A stretch of 64,000 nt of DNA from Saprospiraceae bacterium (GCA_016706365.1 JADJJU010000023.1:248001-312000); one strand, 5' to 3'; counted from the stretch's first letter, positions 27,518 to 35,936 are shown. Numbers and translations: made by a program. The notes: generated by a model from the letters alone, not told the origin.

Positions 27518-27973
27518 ATGGAAATAAACTTTGTCTGCCTGCCATTCAATGAGCTTAATATTTACCAACTGTATGAACTTTTAAAGCTCAGGCAGGAAGT
27601 ATTTATCGTGGAGCAACAATGCTATTATCTGGATAATGATGGCAAGGATCTGCAGTGTTTTCATTTGATGGGGATCGATAAAGAAGGTAAAATAATTGCC
27701 TACGCAAGAATATTACCCCCGGATATTTCGTATCCTGATTATGCCTCTTTTGGTAGAATCGTTACAGCTCCAAAAGTTCGCGGAAAATTGTTGGGAAAAA
27801 AACTGATGGAAGAAGTCATGAGCAGATGTGAAACCCTTTTTGCTTCAATACCTATAAAAATTTCTGCTCAAAGCTACCTTCTCCGATTTTATGAAAGCTT
27901 TGGGTTTTTAAAGGTTGGAGAAGAATACCTGGAAGATGACATACCACATCACGCAATGGTATATTATCCCTAA
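27518..27973 (+). CDS. ElaA-type GNAT acetyltransferase
   Basis: This 151-residue protein starts at ATG 27518; the open frame extends back to a TTG at 27509. The N-terminal pattern YELLKLRQEVFIVEQQCYYLDNDGKDLQCFH is diagnostic of the ElaA group. The acetyl-CoA loop follows as GRIVTAPKVRGKLLGKKLM (about 83-101), and the end YESFGFLKVGEEYLEDDIPH is typical. GNAT enzymes move acetyl from acetyl-CoA to an amine; the ElaA substrate is not established. It is rightward after the lamin-tail gene. Confidence 0.9.
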   Translation: MEINFVCLPFNELNIYQLYELLKLRQEVFIVEQQCYYLDNDGKDLQCFHLMGIDKEGKIIAYARILPPDISYPDYASFGRIVTAPKVRGKLLGKKLMEEVMSRCETLFASIPIKISAQSYLLRFYESFGFLKVGEEYLEDDIPHHAMVYYP

Positions 27974-28082
27974 GTTTTGATATTAAGAATTTATATAATG
28001 TGATAATTTGGTTTGATTCATGTAATATTGTTGAACAATACAATCACTTTGTCATTTTCACAACAAGATTTATCTATTAAAC

Positions 28083-28751
28083 ATGCAATTGCCTCCTTCA
28101 TTTATTGATAATTATCGCCATAAGGGCCTGCGTAAGAAGCTGGTAGAGATAGTGAAGATGAATGGAGTTGAAAATCCAAAGGTCCTGGACGCAATTGGCA
28201 AATTACCAAGACACTTATTTTTGGAATCAGCTTTTGAAGAACTGGCATACGAGGATAAAGCCTTGCCCATTGGAGATGGACAGACCATCTCACAACCATT
28301 TACGGTTGCTTATCAAACTGAGCTTCTAAAGTTGCAACCCGGAATGAAGGTATTGGAAATCGGTACCGGTTCCGGCTATCAGGCCTGCATTCTAAGTTTA
28401 ATGGATGTGGAGGTTCACAGTATAGAGCGCCAGGAAAACCTCTATCACAAAACTAAAAACCTGTTAAGTAAACTGGGTTTTACTAAGATTAAAACTTACT
28501 TCAGAGACGGATTTCTGGGTATTCCTGAAGAAATGCCATTTGATGCAATTTTGGTTACAGCAGGAGCCAGAGATATACCACAGGCGCTCTTAAATCAACT
28601 AAAAATCGGAGGGAGACTTGTCATACCGGTAGGAGAGATGGCTACCCAAAAAATGCTCAGACTGACCCGCACCAGCTCCAATACCTTCGATAAAGAAACG
28701 CTTGAGGACTTTAAGTTTGTACCCCTGCTTAAGGGTGTGGTGAAGAAGTAA
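28083..28751 (+). CDS. pcm: protein-L-isoaspartate O-methyltransferase
   Basis: This 222-residue enzyme methylates damaged L-isoaspartyl residues with S-adenosylmethionine to start protein repair. GDGQTISQPF (64-73) is the substrate-side motif. VLEIGTGSGYQA (90-101) is the SAM loop, and AILVTAGARDIP with GGRLVIPVG completes the family pattern. Length is normal and there is no signal peptide, so it acts in the cytoplasm. It follows the acetyltransferase gene by about 110 bases and may share its transcript. Confidence 0.95.
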   Translation: MQLPPSFIDNYRHKGLRKKLVEIVKMNGVENPKVLDAIGKLPRHLFLESAFEELAYEDKALPIGDGQTISQPFTVAYQTELLKLQPGMKVLEIGTGSGYQACILSLMDVEVHSIERQENLYHKTKNLLSKLGFTKIKTYFRDGFLGIPEEMPFDAILVTAGARDIPQALLNQLKIGGRLVIPVGEMATQKMLRLTRTSSNTFDKETLEDFKFVPLLKGVVKK

Positions 28752-29230
28752 TTGCGAATCCAATTGCCCTGTTACAGCTAAGGGTATCCTTTGAAATTTT
28801 CTTTTAAAGCCGCCCGGCCTTGCGTCCCTAAGAGACAATCATAATGGAATTGATTCCTCCTGCGACCTCACTCCTCACCCACACAAACTGGCTGTTCGCC
28901 AATAGCCAACAGCTAATAGCCAACAGCAAGCTTTTCACCAAGCAGCCTATAACTAACTTCATTTCCGTCGTCTTAAATAAACGATCATACTTCTGCCATA
29001 AGCCTCACTTCATCTATAATATACCTGTTCCCGAAAATAAAGCTCTTCTTTTGTGGTTACTAATGCAACCTTTCAGATTCAATTTGCATCTAAGTGGTTA
29101 TTCAAGGGTTTCTTACTTATAATTTGCACCCTACTCCTTTTCCTTTCAATAAAGCTGCCTCCTGTCGTGTGTTTGTGATGATTATCACCCTATTTCGTAT
29201 TGTATTTTTTTATCATATAACTTCAAACAC
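28752..29230. other. repeat-containing spacer
   Basis: No gene is supported in this 479-base stretch. It contains the 7-base array at 28866-28932 and otherwise CT-rich sequence. Frames here lack coding character. Confidence 0.5.
28866..28932. repeat. degenerate 7-base tandem array C
   Basis: Units in one phase: CCTCACT, CCTCACC, CACACAA, ACTGGCT, GTTCGCC, AATAGCC, AACAGCT, AATAGCC, AACAGCA. GGCTGTT occurs at 28890-28896. The later units alternate two spellings. Confidence 0.75.
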
Positions 29231-29764
29231 ATGAAAACACGTTTTTTTTCTACTACCTTTTTGATCGCCCTGATGATGACTGCAACCTTGACTGCCGTTG
29301 CGAATGACAACCCTAAGCCGGTGACTACTATTATTTTACTAAAGCATGCTGAAACTGTTGATACGAATGCTGAAAATCCGTCTCTTTCTGATTTGGGTAA
29401 GCGCAGGGCTGAGTTGCTTAGTGATTTATTAAGAAGCACTCCTATTAATGCAATATATGCTTGCAAGCACGAAAGGACGAATGGTACATTAAAGCCATTA
29501 TCTGCAGCAAAAGGCATCAAACTTCAACAGTATAATTCTGCTGAACTTAACAAAAGCCTTTTCAATATGTACTCCGGTAACATGGGAAATACTATTGTAA
29601 TATGCGGAGACGATAAGACATTACCTCAGATGCTTAACATGTTGACAGGAACAAAGGATTATACAAATCTTTCAAAAGAAGAATTTGATAATGTATTTGT
29701 TTTGACTAGTTCTCAACTGGGTAAAGCTGATGTAAAAAAAGTGAAATACGCGACGAATCTCTGA
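29231..29764 (+). CDS. exported histidine-phosphatase-like protein with altered RHG motif
   Basis: This 177-residue protein has a signal peptide ending near TAVANDN (about 26). The mature part follows the histidine phosphatase (phosphoglycerate mutase) fold: TIILLKHAET at the place of the catalytic RHG, then SLSDLGKRRAELLSDLL, INAIYACKHERTNGTLKPL and NTIVICGD. In active members the first motif is Arg-His-Gly or Arg-His-Ala; here the Arg is Lys. The catalytic His and the second Arg (HERT) remain. It may be inactive or altered. A strong terminator follows directly. Confidence 0.7.
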   Translation: MKTRFFSTTFLIALMMTATLTAVANDNPKPVTTIILLKHAETVDTNAENPSLSDLGKRRAELLSDLLRSTPINAIYACKHERTNGTLKPLSAAKGIKLQQYNSAELNKSLFNMYSGNMGNTIVICGDDKTLPQMLNMLTGTKDYTNLSKEEFDNVFVLTSSQLGKADVKKVKYATNL

Positions 29765-29806
29765 TTTGATTTATTCGTTCTGTTTTCGAAAAGGGATTAG
29801 TCCCGG

Positions 29807-29839
29807 TAGGTGCTGTGTTTTCACGGCACCTATTTTTTT
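29807..29839 (+). terminator. intrinsic terminator shared by convergent genes
   Basis: TAGGTGCTGTG (29807-29817), TTTT loop, CACGGCACCTA (29822-29832), then seven T. One G-U pair. The right arm contains the stop codon (29830-29832) of the minus-strand gene. Confidence 0.85.
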
Positions 29840-31266
29840 ACCCTTCGGAAGGAAGTAATTTTCTCATCTGAAAACTTAAAATTACTTTCCTTCAGTTGTA
29901 CAAGATTAGTTGAGGCCGGACTTCCATAAGCTGATTCAGATTCCCATTTAACTACTAATTCATAAGGACTTATATTGCCTAAAAATGCAAAACATGCCGG
30001 GAAATCCTGCACAAATTGATAGTGATCCATGTAGATAAGTCTGGGATCAAACTCTACTTTTTTCAGATAAAGAAATTCTTTATTGTTTGCAGTAGTGTCA
30101 AGAATAAATTGGTCTGAGACCTGGCCTCCTATGGTGAGCCTTTTCCCGCTTCTGATCCAAAATTCTTTGAATTCCTCATCATACCAGCTAATCAACTGAG
30201 GATCATCCAGATGCATTTGGTTGCCGGGTGCTTCAATGAAAATAGCTTCCTGTTTCCCATTCTCCTCATCTTTGTAGTATGCAATCAGGGAACCGTTTTT
30301 GAATGCAAGAACGAATTCAAGTCCGTTCTTAAAGGCCTTACTCTTAAAACCTACATATGGATTTTTCGAATGAATAAATACTTCTAGTTTGGAGGATCCT
30401 TCATCGGGAATGATACACTCAAACGTTAATTCCCTGTCAAATTCATAAGTTCTGGGCTGATATTCAAGGCCATCCATTTTATCGAAATTTTGCCATGTCT
30501 CCCATTTGGCTTCTCTCAATAAACCTCTGGTTTCATCATATCTTTCTGCCTGTGAATTGCCACCCCCACCACTATATATCTCCAAATCCTCCACTGTAAC
30601 TTTATTGAGTTCATACTCGAGATAAGTGACATTTAAGGAGTACCTGGAACCGTCCTCCAGCCGAATCTCTGAACCAAAAAGAAATTGTTCGGGGCTGATG
30701 TAACTGGCTTCCACTAATGGAAGCGGAAAAATACTGGTAGCAGTATTAAATGGCGTATGCAACATGCGGGCATCAAATGATTCTTTTGAAAGCCAGACCG
30801 TGCGCTCAGAGTAATCGTCAAGGACACCCTTGTATTCTTCTACAAGGTATCCCGCCATGTCTGTTTGACGACCAGTGGATTTCACATAGTCCCAGAATAC
30901 AGCTGCATCCATGTCAAATTCAACTTTGTCCAGATTTCTTCCGGGGATACTTGCCTCTCTGATTATTGCTCGTTTGTTGTTATTAACTTCTGTCAGAAGT
31001 ATGTTTGATCCATCCTGAAAACATACCATCAGGTCATCATCTTCCAAAAATGGAGTGATCTTAGTAAAGCCGGCATATTTGTCTTTACTGTTGTATAGTA
31101 CAATGATTGTTCCGCTCGGAATACCAGGTGTAGAATATATATACTCTATTCTGTAATCAAAATAGAAAGTCATGTTGGGGCCGGCTTGCTGTGCGATAAG
31201 CACATTTCCTGACAAAGCACCAATCAGAAGTAATATAAGTCTACACAAAAGTTTTTTCATTCTCAA
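29830..31266 (-). CDS. exported protein with two tandem copies of one domain
   Basis: This 478-residue protein has a signal peptide ending near NVLIAQQ (about 26). It consists of two related halves. The first (about 30-235) has TIIVLYNSKDKYAGFTK, DLMVCFQDGSNILL and AGYLVEEYKGVLDDYSERTVWLSKE. The second (about 270-470) has KLEVFIHSKNPYVGFKSK, EFVLAFKNGSLIAYY and FILDTTANNKEFLYLKK. The layout resembles DUF4412-like periplasmic proteins, in which a surface or sensor role is only guessed. A Gly-Gly-Gly-Gly linker (YSGGGGNS) lies between the halves. It is the only gene of its unit. Confidence 0.7.
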   Translation of the reverse strand: MRMKKLLCRLILLLIGALSGNVLIAQQAGPNMTFYFDYRIEYIYSTPGIPSGTIIVLYNSKDKYAGFTKITPFLEDDDLMVCFQDGSNILLTEVNNNKRAIIREASIPGRNLDKVEFDMDAAVFWDYVKSTGRQTDMAGYLVEEYKGVLDDYSERTVWLSKESFDARMLHTPFNTATSIFPLPLVEASYISPEQFLFGSEIRLEDGSRYSLNVTYLEYELNKVTVEDLEIYSGGGGNSQAERYDETRGLLREAKWETWQNFDKMDGLEYQPRTYEFDRELTFECIIPDEGSSKLEVFIHSKNPYVGFKSKAFKNGLEFVLAFKNGSLIAYYKDEENGKQEAIFIEAPGNQMHLDDPQLISWYDEEFKEFWIRSGKRLTIGGQVSDQFILDTTANNKEFLYLKKVEFDPRLIYMDHYQFVQDFPACFAFLGNISPYELVVKWESESAYGSPASTNLVQLKESNFKFSDEKITSFRRVKK

Positions 31267-31669
31267 ATTTTTGCAAATGTACTGAATAGTGATTTGAATG
31301 ATTAAAAGAACACTCAGAACCAGAACTCCATTTCATAGAAATACCGTAGTACTAGTATAACGATCCCAATTGAATTTCGTATTACCATAAAGAATAATCA
31401 TCCTTTTTACTTTGTACGTAATTTTAGTACTATTTTCTAAAGTGTTTCTGTTAAAATTGTATGAAAATTATTTACGTAATGGACTAGTAATGAATAGGTA
31501 AATATACATTTCATATTAAATTAAAGGAACACCTGGTGGCTTGCAATCAGGGAAGAGTATGGTTATTAAGTTATTTTCGATTTCATAGGGGTTTAATAAA
31601 TGAGATATTACCTACATTTGACAAATTAATTTTTTACAGTTTATTAAAGCATCACCACATACAGTTCTT
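31267..31669. other. divergent spacer with a weak sigma-gene promoter
   Basis: This 403-base AT-rich spacer contains no gene. TACATTTG at 31613-31620 fits the TAnnTTTG -7 element and lies 50 bases before the TTG start of the sigma gene. The expected TTG 19-21 bases upstream is only partly matched (TTTA). A self-regulated ECF-type promoter could differ from this consensus. Confidence 0.4.
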
Positions 31670-32182
31670 TTGGATCTTCTCCAGCAACAGGATGAAAAGT
31701 CATTTGACTATTTGTATGAGAATTACGGTGGAGCCCTTTATAGTGTAATTTTACGGGTAGTGAAGCAGGAACTTGATGCAGAAGAGATTTTGCAGGAAGC
31801 TATGATTAACATTTGGAAGAATCTTTCTACATATGATGCAGACAAAGGCTCGATATTTACCTGGATGTTAAATATTGCACGAAATAAAGCAATTGACTAT
31901 ACCCGATCTAAAAGGTTTAAGCAAAAAAACCAAACTATAGAACCTAACGTAGATATTGGTCAACAAGCGCAATTGAACATTGAGGTGATCGATTTGAAAG
32001 ATGTTGTTGCTGATTTAGGACAAGAGTATAGAGAAGTACTGGAGAATGTATATTTTTCAGGCTACACCCATGAGCAAACTTCCGAAATGCTGGGAATCCC
32101 ACTAGGCACAGTCAAAACACGAGTCAGAAAAGCCATAATGATCTTGCGGGATTTTTATAAAGTAAATATGACCGAATTGTGA
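31670..32182 (+). CDS. ECF-type RNA polymerase sigma factor
   Basis: This is a sigma factor of about 170 residues. Region 2 (about 10-80) shows FDYLYENYGGALYSVILRVV, AEEILQEAMINIWKNL and GSIFTWMLNIARNKAIDYTRS. Region 4 (about 118-162) shows YREVLENVYFSGYTHEQ, then LGIPLGTVKTRVRKA, the helix-turn-helix. No ATG is available in frame after the upstream stop. The start is probably TTG 31670, although the family N-terminus leaves room for a slightly earlier non-ATG start. Its TGA stop overlaps the GTG of the next gene, a classic sigma/anti-sigma couple. Confidence 0.85.
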   Translation: MDLLQQQDEKSFDYLYENYGGALYSVILRVVKQELDAEEILQEAMINIWKNLSTYDADKGSIFTWMLNIARNKAIDYTRSKRFKQKNQTIEPNVDIGQQAQLNIEVIDLKDVVADLGQEYREVLENVYFSGYTHEQTSEMLGIPLGTVKTRVRKAIMILRDFYKVNMTEL

Positions 32183-33033
32183 ACATAGGTGAATACATAG
32201 CTTCAGGGATTTTGGAATCATACGTTTTAGGACAGTTGTCCTCCAGCGAGATGAAAGCTGTAGAAGATATGGCCGCCAAATACCCCGCTGTTAAGCAAGA
32301 GCTAATCGCTATTGAATCAGGACTGGAAGCTTTTGCTATGAATATGCAGGTAAAGCCACCCGCCCATCTTAAAAACAAAATTAAAGCTGAGTTATTTAGT
32401 CAGGCAAGTCCATCATTTAAGTCTGATTCTAAACCTGAAATCAAAATCTCCCCTGATACTACTGCCTCTCCTGATACCTCAATTATCAGACAATTGAAAT
32501 TCTATAAGCTGGCATTCGCAGCATCTGTAGCTTTGTTAATAGGTAGTGCAGTGCTTAATGTTATTCTGGCAACCCAGTCATCAGAAATAGATGATAGTAA
32601 TAAGGAATTAATGGTTCAGAACAAAGAAATGATAGATGAGCTATCAGCTGAACGCGAAAAGTCAGTTGCATTGAATGAAATCTGGAACAATGTTTCAGAA
32701 CCTGGTATGCAATCTCTTACATTAGACGGTCAGGCAATTGATCCGACAGCTTCTGCCAGAGTTTACTGGAATTCAAGTTCTGGTCAGGTCTTCATTTATC
32801 CCGTTAATCTTAAAACACCACCTGCTGGTCATCAATATCAGCTTTGGGCAATTGTGGATGGTGTACCTGTAGATGCCGGAGTTTTTGATGTGGCATCAGG
32901 AATCGCCGGTATCCAACGAATGAAATCTTTTAATGCTGCCTCCGCGTTTGCAGTCACCCTGGAAGTCGAAGGCGGAAGCCCAACTCCAACACTCGAACAA
33001 ATGTATGTCATGGGTGCTGTGAAAGATATTTAA
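32179..33033 (+). CDS. RskA-type anti-sigma factor
   Basis: This 284-residue membrane protein starts with GTG 32179, which overlaps the sigma stop (GTGA). The cytoplasmic N-terminus (ASGILESYVLGQLSSSEM, 8-25) is the sigma-binding part; the zinc-type His-Cys-Cys motif of many anti-sigma domains is absent. A single helix lies at about 110-131. The C-terminal extracytoplasmic RskA domain (from about 150) shows YWNSSSGQVFIYPVNL and GHQYQLWAIVDGVPVDAGVFD. It would hold the upstream sigma inactive until an envelope signal triggers release. Confidence 0.85.
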   Translation: MNIGEYIASGILESYVLGQLSSSEMKAVEDMAAKYPAVKQELIAIESGLEAFAMNMQVKPPAHLKNKIKAELFSQASPSFKSDSKPEIKISPDTTASPDTSIIRQLKFYKLAFAASVALLIGSAVLNVILATQSSEIDDSNKELMVQNKEMIDELSAEREKSVALNEIWNNVSEPGMQSLTLDGQAIDPTASARVYWNSSSGQVFIYPVNLKTPPAGHQYQLWAIVDGVPVDAGVFDVASGIAGIQRMKSFNAASAFAVTLEVEGGSPTPTLEQMYVMGAVKDI

Positions 33034-33066
33034 TATCTGCCAAATTACCTCTTAGTTATTTTGAAT

Positions 33067-33180
33067 GTGATGTTTTCTTCGCCTCGGTCTCGAAAGGTGA
33101 TGTTTTTTCATGGAATTAACCATGAAAAAGTGATGTCTTACCACCTTAATCGGCTTTGGCTAAAAGTAATAAGGTGATGT
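33067..33180. repeat. GTGATGT repeats with short hairpins
   Basis: GTGATGT occurs at 33067, 33097, 33130 and 33174. Between the second and third copies, TTTTTCATGG (33104-33113) and CCATGAAAAA (33120-33129) form a perfect 10-base hairpin. After the third copy CACCTTA pairs with TAAGGTG. The element lies right after the anti-sigma gene, in a spacer (33034-33475) that holds no gene. Confidence 0.65.
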
Positions 33181-33290
33181 GCTTCGCAAGTTCTCAAGTA
33201 TGATTCTATTATCTAATCCAGCTGTATTTGTGGTGAGACAGGCGCAAAGAAGTGCCCAAATTTTGCTTCAAAGCTTTTACACATTTATTT

Positions 33291-33469
33291 GGCTGTTAGG
33301 TTTTCGCGGGCAGTTTACACCTTAACGCCTCAACTTCTTAATGCCTTAACAAGCTGTTTCCCTGCCTGTTAACTAATCTCCTCAACTCTTACACTTTCCG
33401 CTTGTTTCGGCTAAACGCTTTAACGGGCTGTTGCCCCGGCTGTGACCGATTAACCGATTACCCAATCAA
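33291..33469. repeat. degenerate 8-base tandem array D
   Basis: After GGCTGTT (33291-33297), units CTTAACGC, CTCAACTT, CTTAATGC, CTTAACAA run from 33321; CTAATCTC, CTCAACTC, TTACACTT, TCCGCTTG from 33373; and CCGATTAA, CCGATTAC, CCAATCAA from 33446. The middle set resembles the 8-base part of array B. It ends a few bases before the psd stop. Confidence 0.75.
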
Positions 33470-33475
33470 ACAGGA

Positions 33476-34127
33476 TCACACCAGCCTCGCAATAGCTGTC
33501 ACATTCCCCGACACCTTTTGACCCAATTGTACTATGATTTCCGTATTCAAAGGCACAAAAATGTCAACTCTCGATCCAAATTTAATGAAATCCGAATTCC
33601 TGACCCTGAATTACAGTATCACCTTCTCTGGAGTAACAAACAATTCTTCTGGCTAAAGCGCCTGCTATTTGCCGGAGTAAAATTCTGGCACCGTTTGATG
33701 CTCTAAGTCCCAGGCTTGTCCTTTCATTATCTGTTGAAGATTTTGGATGCCATGCTACGAGATATTTACCGGGATGATATTTATAATATTCCACTTCTGA
33801 GTCCAGTGGTATTCTGTTCACATGAACATTTATTGGAGACATAAATATAGAAATCTGCATGCAGTCTTCCTGCAGCCACTCAGATTCATGTGTTTTTTCT
33901 ATCACCACAATTTTACCATCAGCAGGAGCATACAGTACTTTTTTTTCCTGAACAGAAATGCTTCTCTGAGGATTTCTGAAGAATTGTAGAATTGTAATCC
34001 ATAGCAATATAGCCAGCAAAATAGAAGCCCATTGAAATGCAGGAAATACATATACTCCGAGAATAATCAAAACTATGTTTGCCAGAGTGACAATTATAAT
34101 GCTGGGCCATCCCTCCTTATGAATCAT
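33476..34127 (-). CDS. psd: phosphatidylserine decarboxylase (short type), frameshifted near the end
   Basis: This enzyme makes phosphatidylethanolamine from phosphatidylserine using a pyruvoyl group. The main frame (33582-34127, 181 residues) has two membrane segments, then FRNPQR, YAPADGKIVVIE, MQISIFMSPINVHVNRIP and ILLRQIAGALARRIVCY, typical of the short archaeal-like family. It stops at GQEFGFH. Removing one T on the minus strand (near 33588-33590) restores GFIKFGSRVDIFVPLN and an end at 33476, giving 216 residues. The self-cleavage Gly-Ser is in this restored part (KFGSR). As written, the enzyme could not mature; a sequencing error is likely. cdsA lies 11 bases upstream in the same operon. 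Confidence 0.85.
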
Positions 34128-34138
34128 TGAGAATAATT

Positions 34139-34978
34139 TTAATATACCAGTAAAATATAAAACACTGCGAAAGGAATCAGGAAGAGATAGGAATCAAAAC
34201 GATCCAGCAGCCCGCCATGCCCGGGCAAAATCGTACCTGTATCTTTGGCTGCAAAACTCCGCTTGAACATGGATTCAATCAAGTCTCCAAATGTTCCAAA
34301 AACTACGACTATTATGGCCAGCACTATCCAGTCTCTCAAAGGAAATAAATGGAAAATCAAATATATGGGATAAGATGCGAGAATCGTTAGGATTGCGCCG
34401 CCCCAAAATCCTTCCCAGGTCTTCTTTGGAGAAATTCGCTCAAAAAGTAAGCGTTTGCCTATTGCAGAGCCTACCAGAAATGCACCTGTATCGTTTATCC
34501 ATGTCAATATTAATAATCCTAATGCAGCAGTATAATCATACTGACCGTCCTTGAAACTTACAAATAATATTAATACACATGGAATGGTCACATAGAAGAC
34601 TCCTGTGAGCGCATAGGATATCATCAAAAAGGGTTTCTCGATTTTCGAGGCAAGTACCACTATATAATACATTGAGATAAAAAGAAAGAAAATAGTTATG
34701 AGTGGAAATAATCTGTTGTAGTCAACCCAGGCAGGATCCAATAAATAAAATGCAATTGCAAAATAGGGTATAAGTCCTAACAAAACATTTCCATAAATGC
34801 GTCTTGAATACCTTTTTTGCAATGTGCCATGAAACAAGAGGGTATGAAATTCATACAAACATCCTGCACAAATCAACCCGAATATGGCAACAAAAGCATA
34901 TTTATTTAATAAAATGGCAGTCAGTATAATACCAACAAACAGGAAAGCAGTTATGGCTCTTTTTTGTAGATTTTTCAT
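34139..34978 (-). CDS. cdsA: phosphatidate cytidylyltransferase
   Basis: This 279-residue integral membrane enzyme makes CDP-diacylglycerol from phosphatidic acid and CTP, the precursor of phosphatidylserine and hence of phosphatidylethanolamine. It has about eight helices. The family signature is complete near the end: SMFKRSFAAKDTG followed by LPGHGGLLDRFDS (about 237-264). An internal ISPKKTWEGFWGG motif is also present. It is followed after 11 bases by psd, so two steps of one pathway are co-transcribed. Confidence 0.95.
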   Translation of the reverse strand: MKNLQKRAITAFLFVGIILTAILLNKYAFVAIFGLICAGCLYEFHTLLFHGTLQKRYSRRIYGNVLLGLIPYFAIAFYLLDPAWVDYNRLFPLITIFFLFISMYYIVVLASKIEKPFLMISYALTGVFYVTIPCVLILFVSFKDGQYDYTAALGLLILTWINDTGAFLVGSAIGKRLLFERISPKKTWEGFWGGAILTILASYPIYLIFHLFPLRDWIVLAIIVVVFGTFGDLIESMFKRSFAAKDTGTILPGHGGLLDRFDSYLFLIPFAVFYILLVY

Positions 34979-35060
34979 TTATTTCCCTTCAACGGGTTCG
35001 CAAATATGGAAAATTGAGCAGACATATTCTAAGTTACTTGCAAGCTCGAACAACATCTCA

Positions 35061-35936
35061 TCAAATCTCCGCTGTATCAGATACAGGTTTTCCCCATTTC
35101 TTAATTAAATAAATGAGTGTTAGGGTGATCCCGAGTGATACCAGTGCGCCTGAACAGGGAATAGCAAATTCAGCGTCCAAATCTATATCTGTGATCTTTT
35201 TCTCATATAAATAATACATAATAACCTGAAATGCATTATTAATAAAGTGAACCAATATGGCAAGCCAAAGAGATCCTCCCAACCAGAACAAGTATCCCAA
35301 TAAAGCTCCCAAAAACATTCGCGGAAAAAATCCCTGAAACTGAAAATGGATGGCACTGAAAATAATGGCAGAAAGCCAGATGGCCGTTTGCGGACGTTTT
35401 AAGTGTTCTGCAAGTCTCTTTTGTATAACTCCTCTGAAAAGTAACTCTTCTCCTATGGCAGGCAATACGCCTATCAATAAAATATTAAAGATCAAATCCT
35501 GAATATTATCCATGACCAGAATTTGCTTGATGAGGGATTTTCCTTCTTCTTCCATTTTTAACATCCATTCAGGCATAGGAAGCAGCTGATTAAGCTGGTA
35601 GCTATATTGAATAAAAATGGAAATAGTAAAAATGGACATCAACGATAAAAAAACAATTCGGGCAGATGCAAAACTTAACAAGCCCATTTCTCTGCCAGCT
35701 TCTTTCCGGAATATGATATATGAAAATAGTAAAGCAGGAATAATGAAGATCGTAATCTGCTGGACGACAAGTAATAGTTTGGTAGTTTGAATATTGTCAC
35801 TTCCGGAAGCCATTATTCCATAACTAATTAGCCCACCGAGGGACATTCCCAGAAAAAGACATAGCAGCAGGGTCAACAATTCTTTTGCGGGGGAGTTTTG
35901 CTTGTAAGAAAAGGGAAGGGTATCTTGATCGCTCAT
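35061..35936 (-). CDS. CPBP family intramembrane metalloprotease
   Basis: This 291-residue membrane protein has about eight helices. All three CPBP (Abi/CAAX protease) motifs are present: EELLFRG (E163, E164, R168), FSAIHF (F193 to H197) and HFINN (H230, N234). Family members cleave within the membrane or act in bacteriocin self-immunity; the substrate here is unknown. It lies 82 bases upstream of cdsA in the same direction and starts only 17 bases from the divergent pdxJ gene. Confidence 0.88.
   Translation of the reverse strand: MSDQDTLPFSYKQNSPAKELLTLLLCLFLGMSLGGLISYGIMASGSDNIQTTKLLLVVQQITIFIIPALLFSYIIFRKEAGREMGLLSFASARIVFLSLMSIFTISIFIQYSYQLNQLLPMPEWMLKMEEEGKSLIKQILVMDNIQDLIFNILLIGVLPAIGEELLFRGVIQKRLAEHLKRPQTAIWLSAIIFSAIHFQFQGFFPRMFLGALLGYLFWLGGSLWLAILVHFINNAFQVIMYYLYEKKITDIDLDAEFAIPCSGALVSLGITLTLIYLIKKWGKPVSDTAEI
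35898..35928 (+). promoter_or_regulatory. possible pdxJ promoter inside the CPBP gene
   Basis: TTG (35898-35900), 20 bases, then TATCTTGA (35921-35928), one base off TAnnTTTG. It lies within the first codons of the divergent CPBP gene, where a promoter is needed because the gap is only 17 bases. Confidence 0.4.

Noticed and set aside
31536..31748. Small plus-strand frame before the sigma gene.
   Set aside because: It overlaps the start of the sigma factor in another frame and has no recognisable features.
17386..33469. The short-period arrays could be taken for CRISPR arrays.
   Set aside because: Units are 7-8 bases with no constant repeat and spacer alternation, and no cas genes are in the window.
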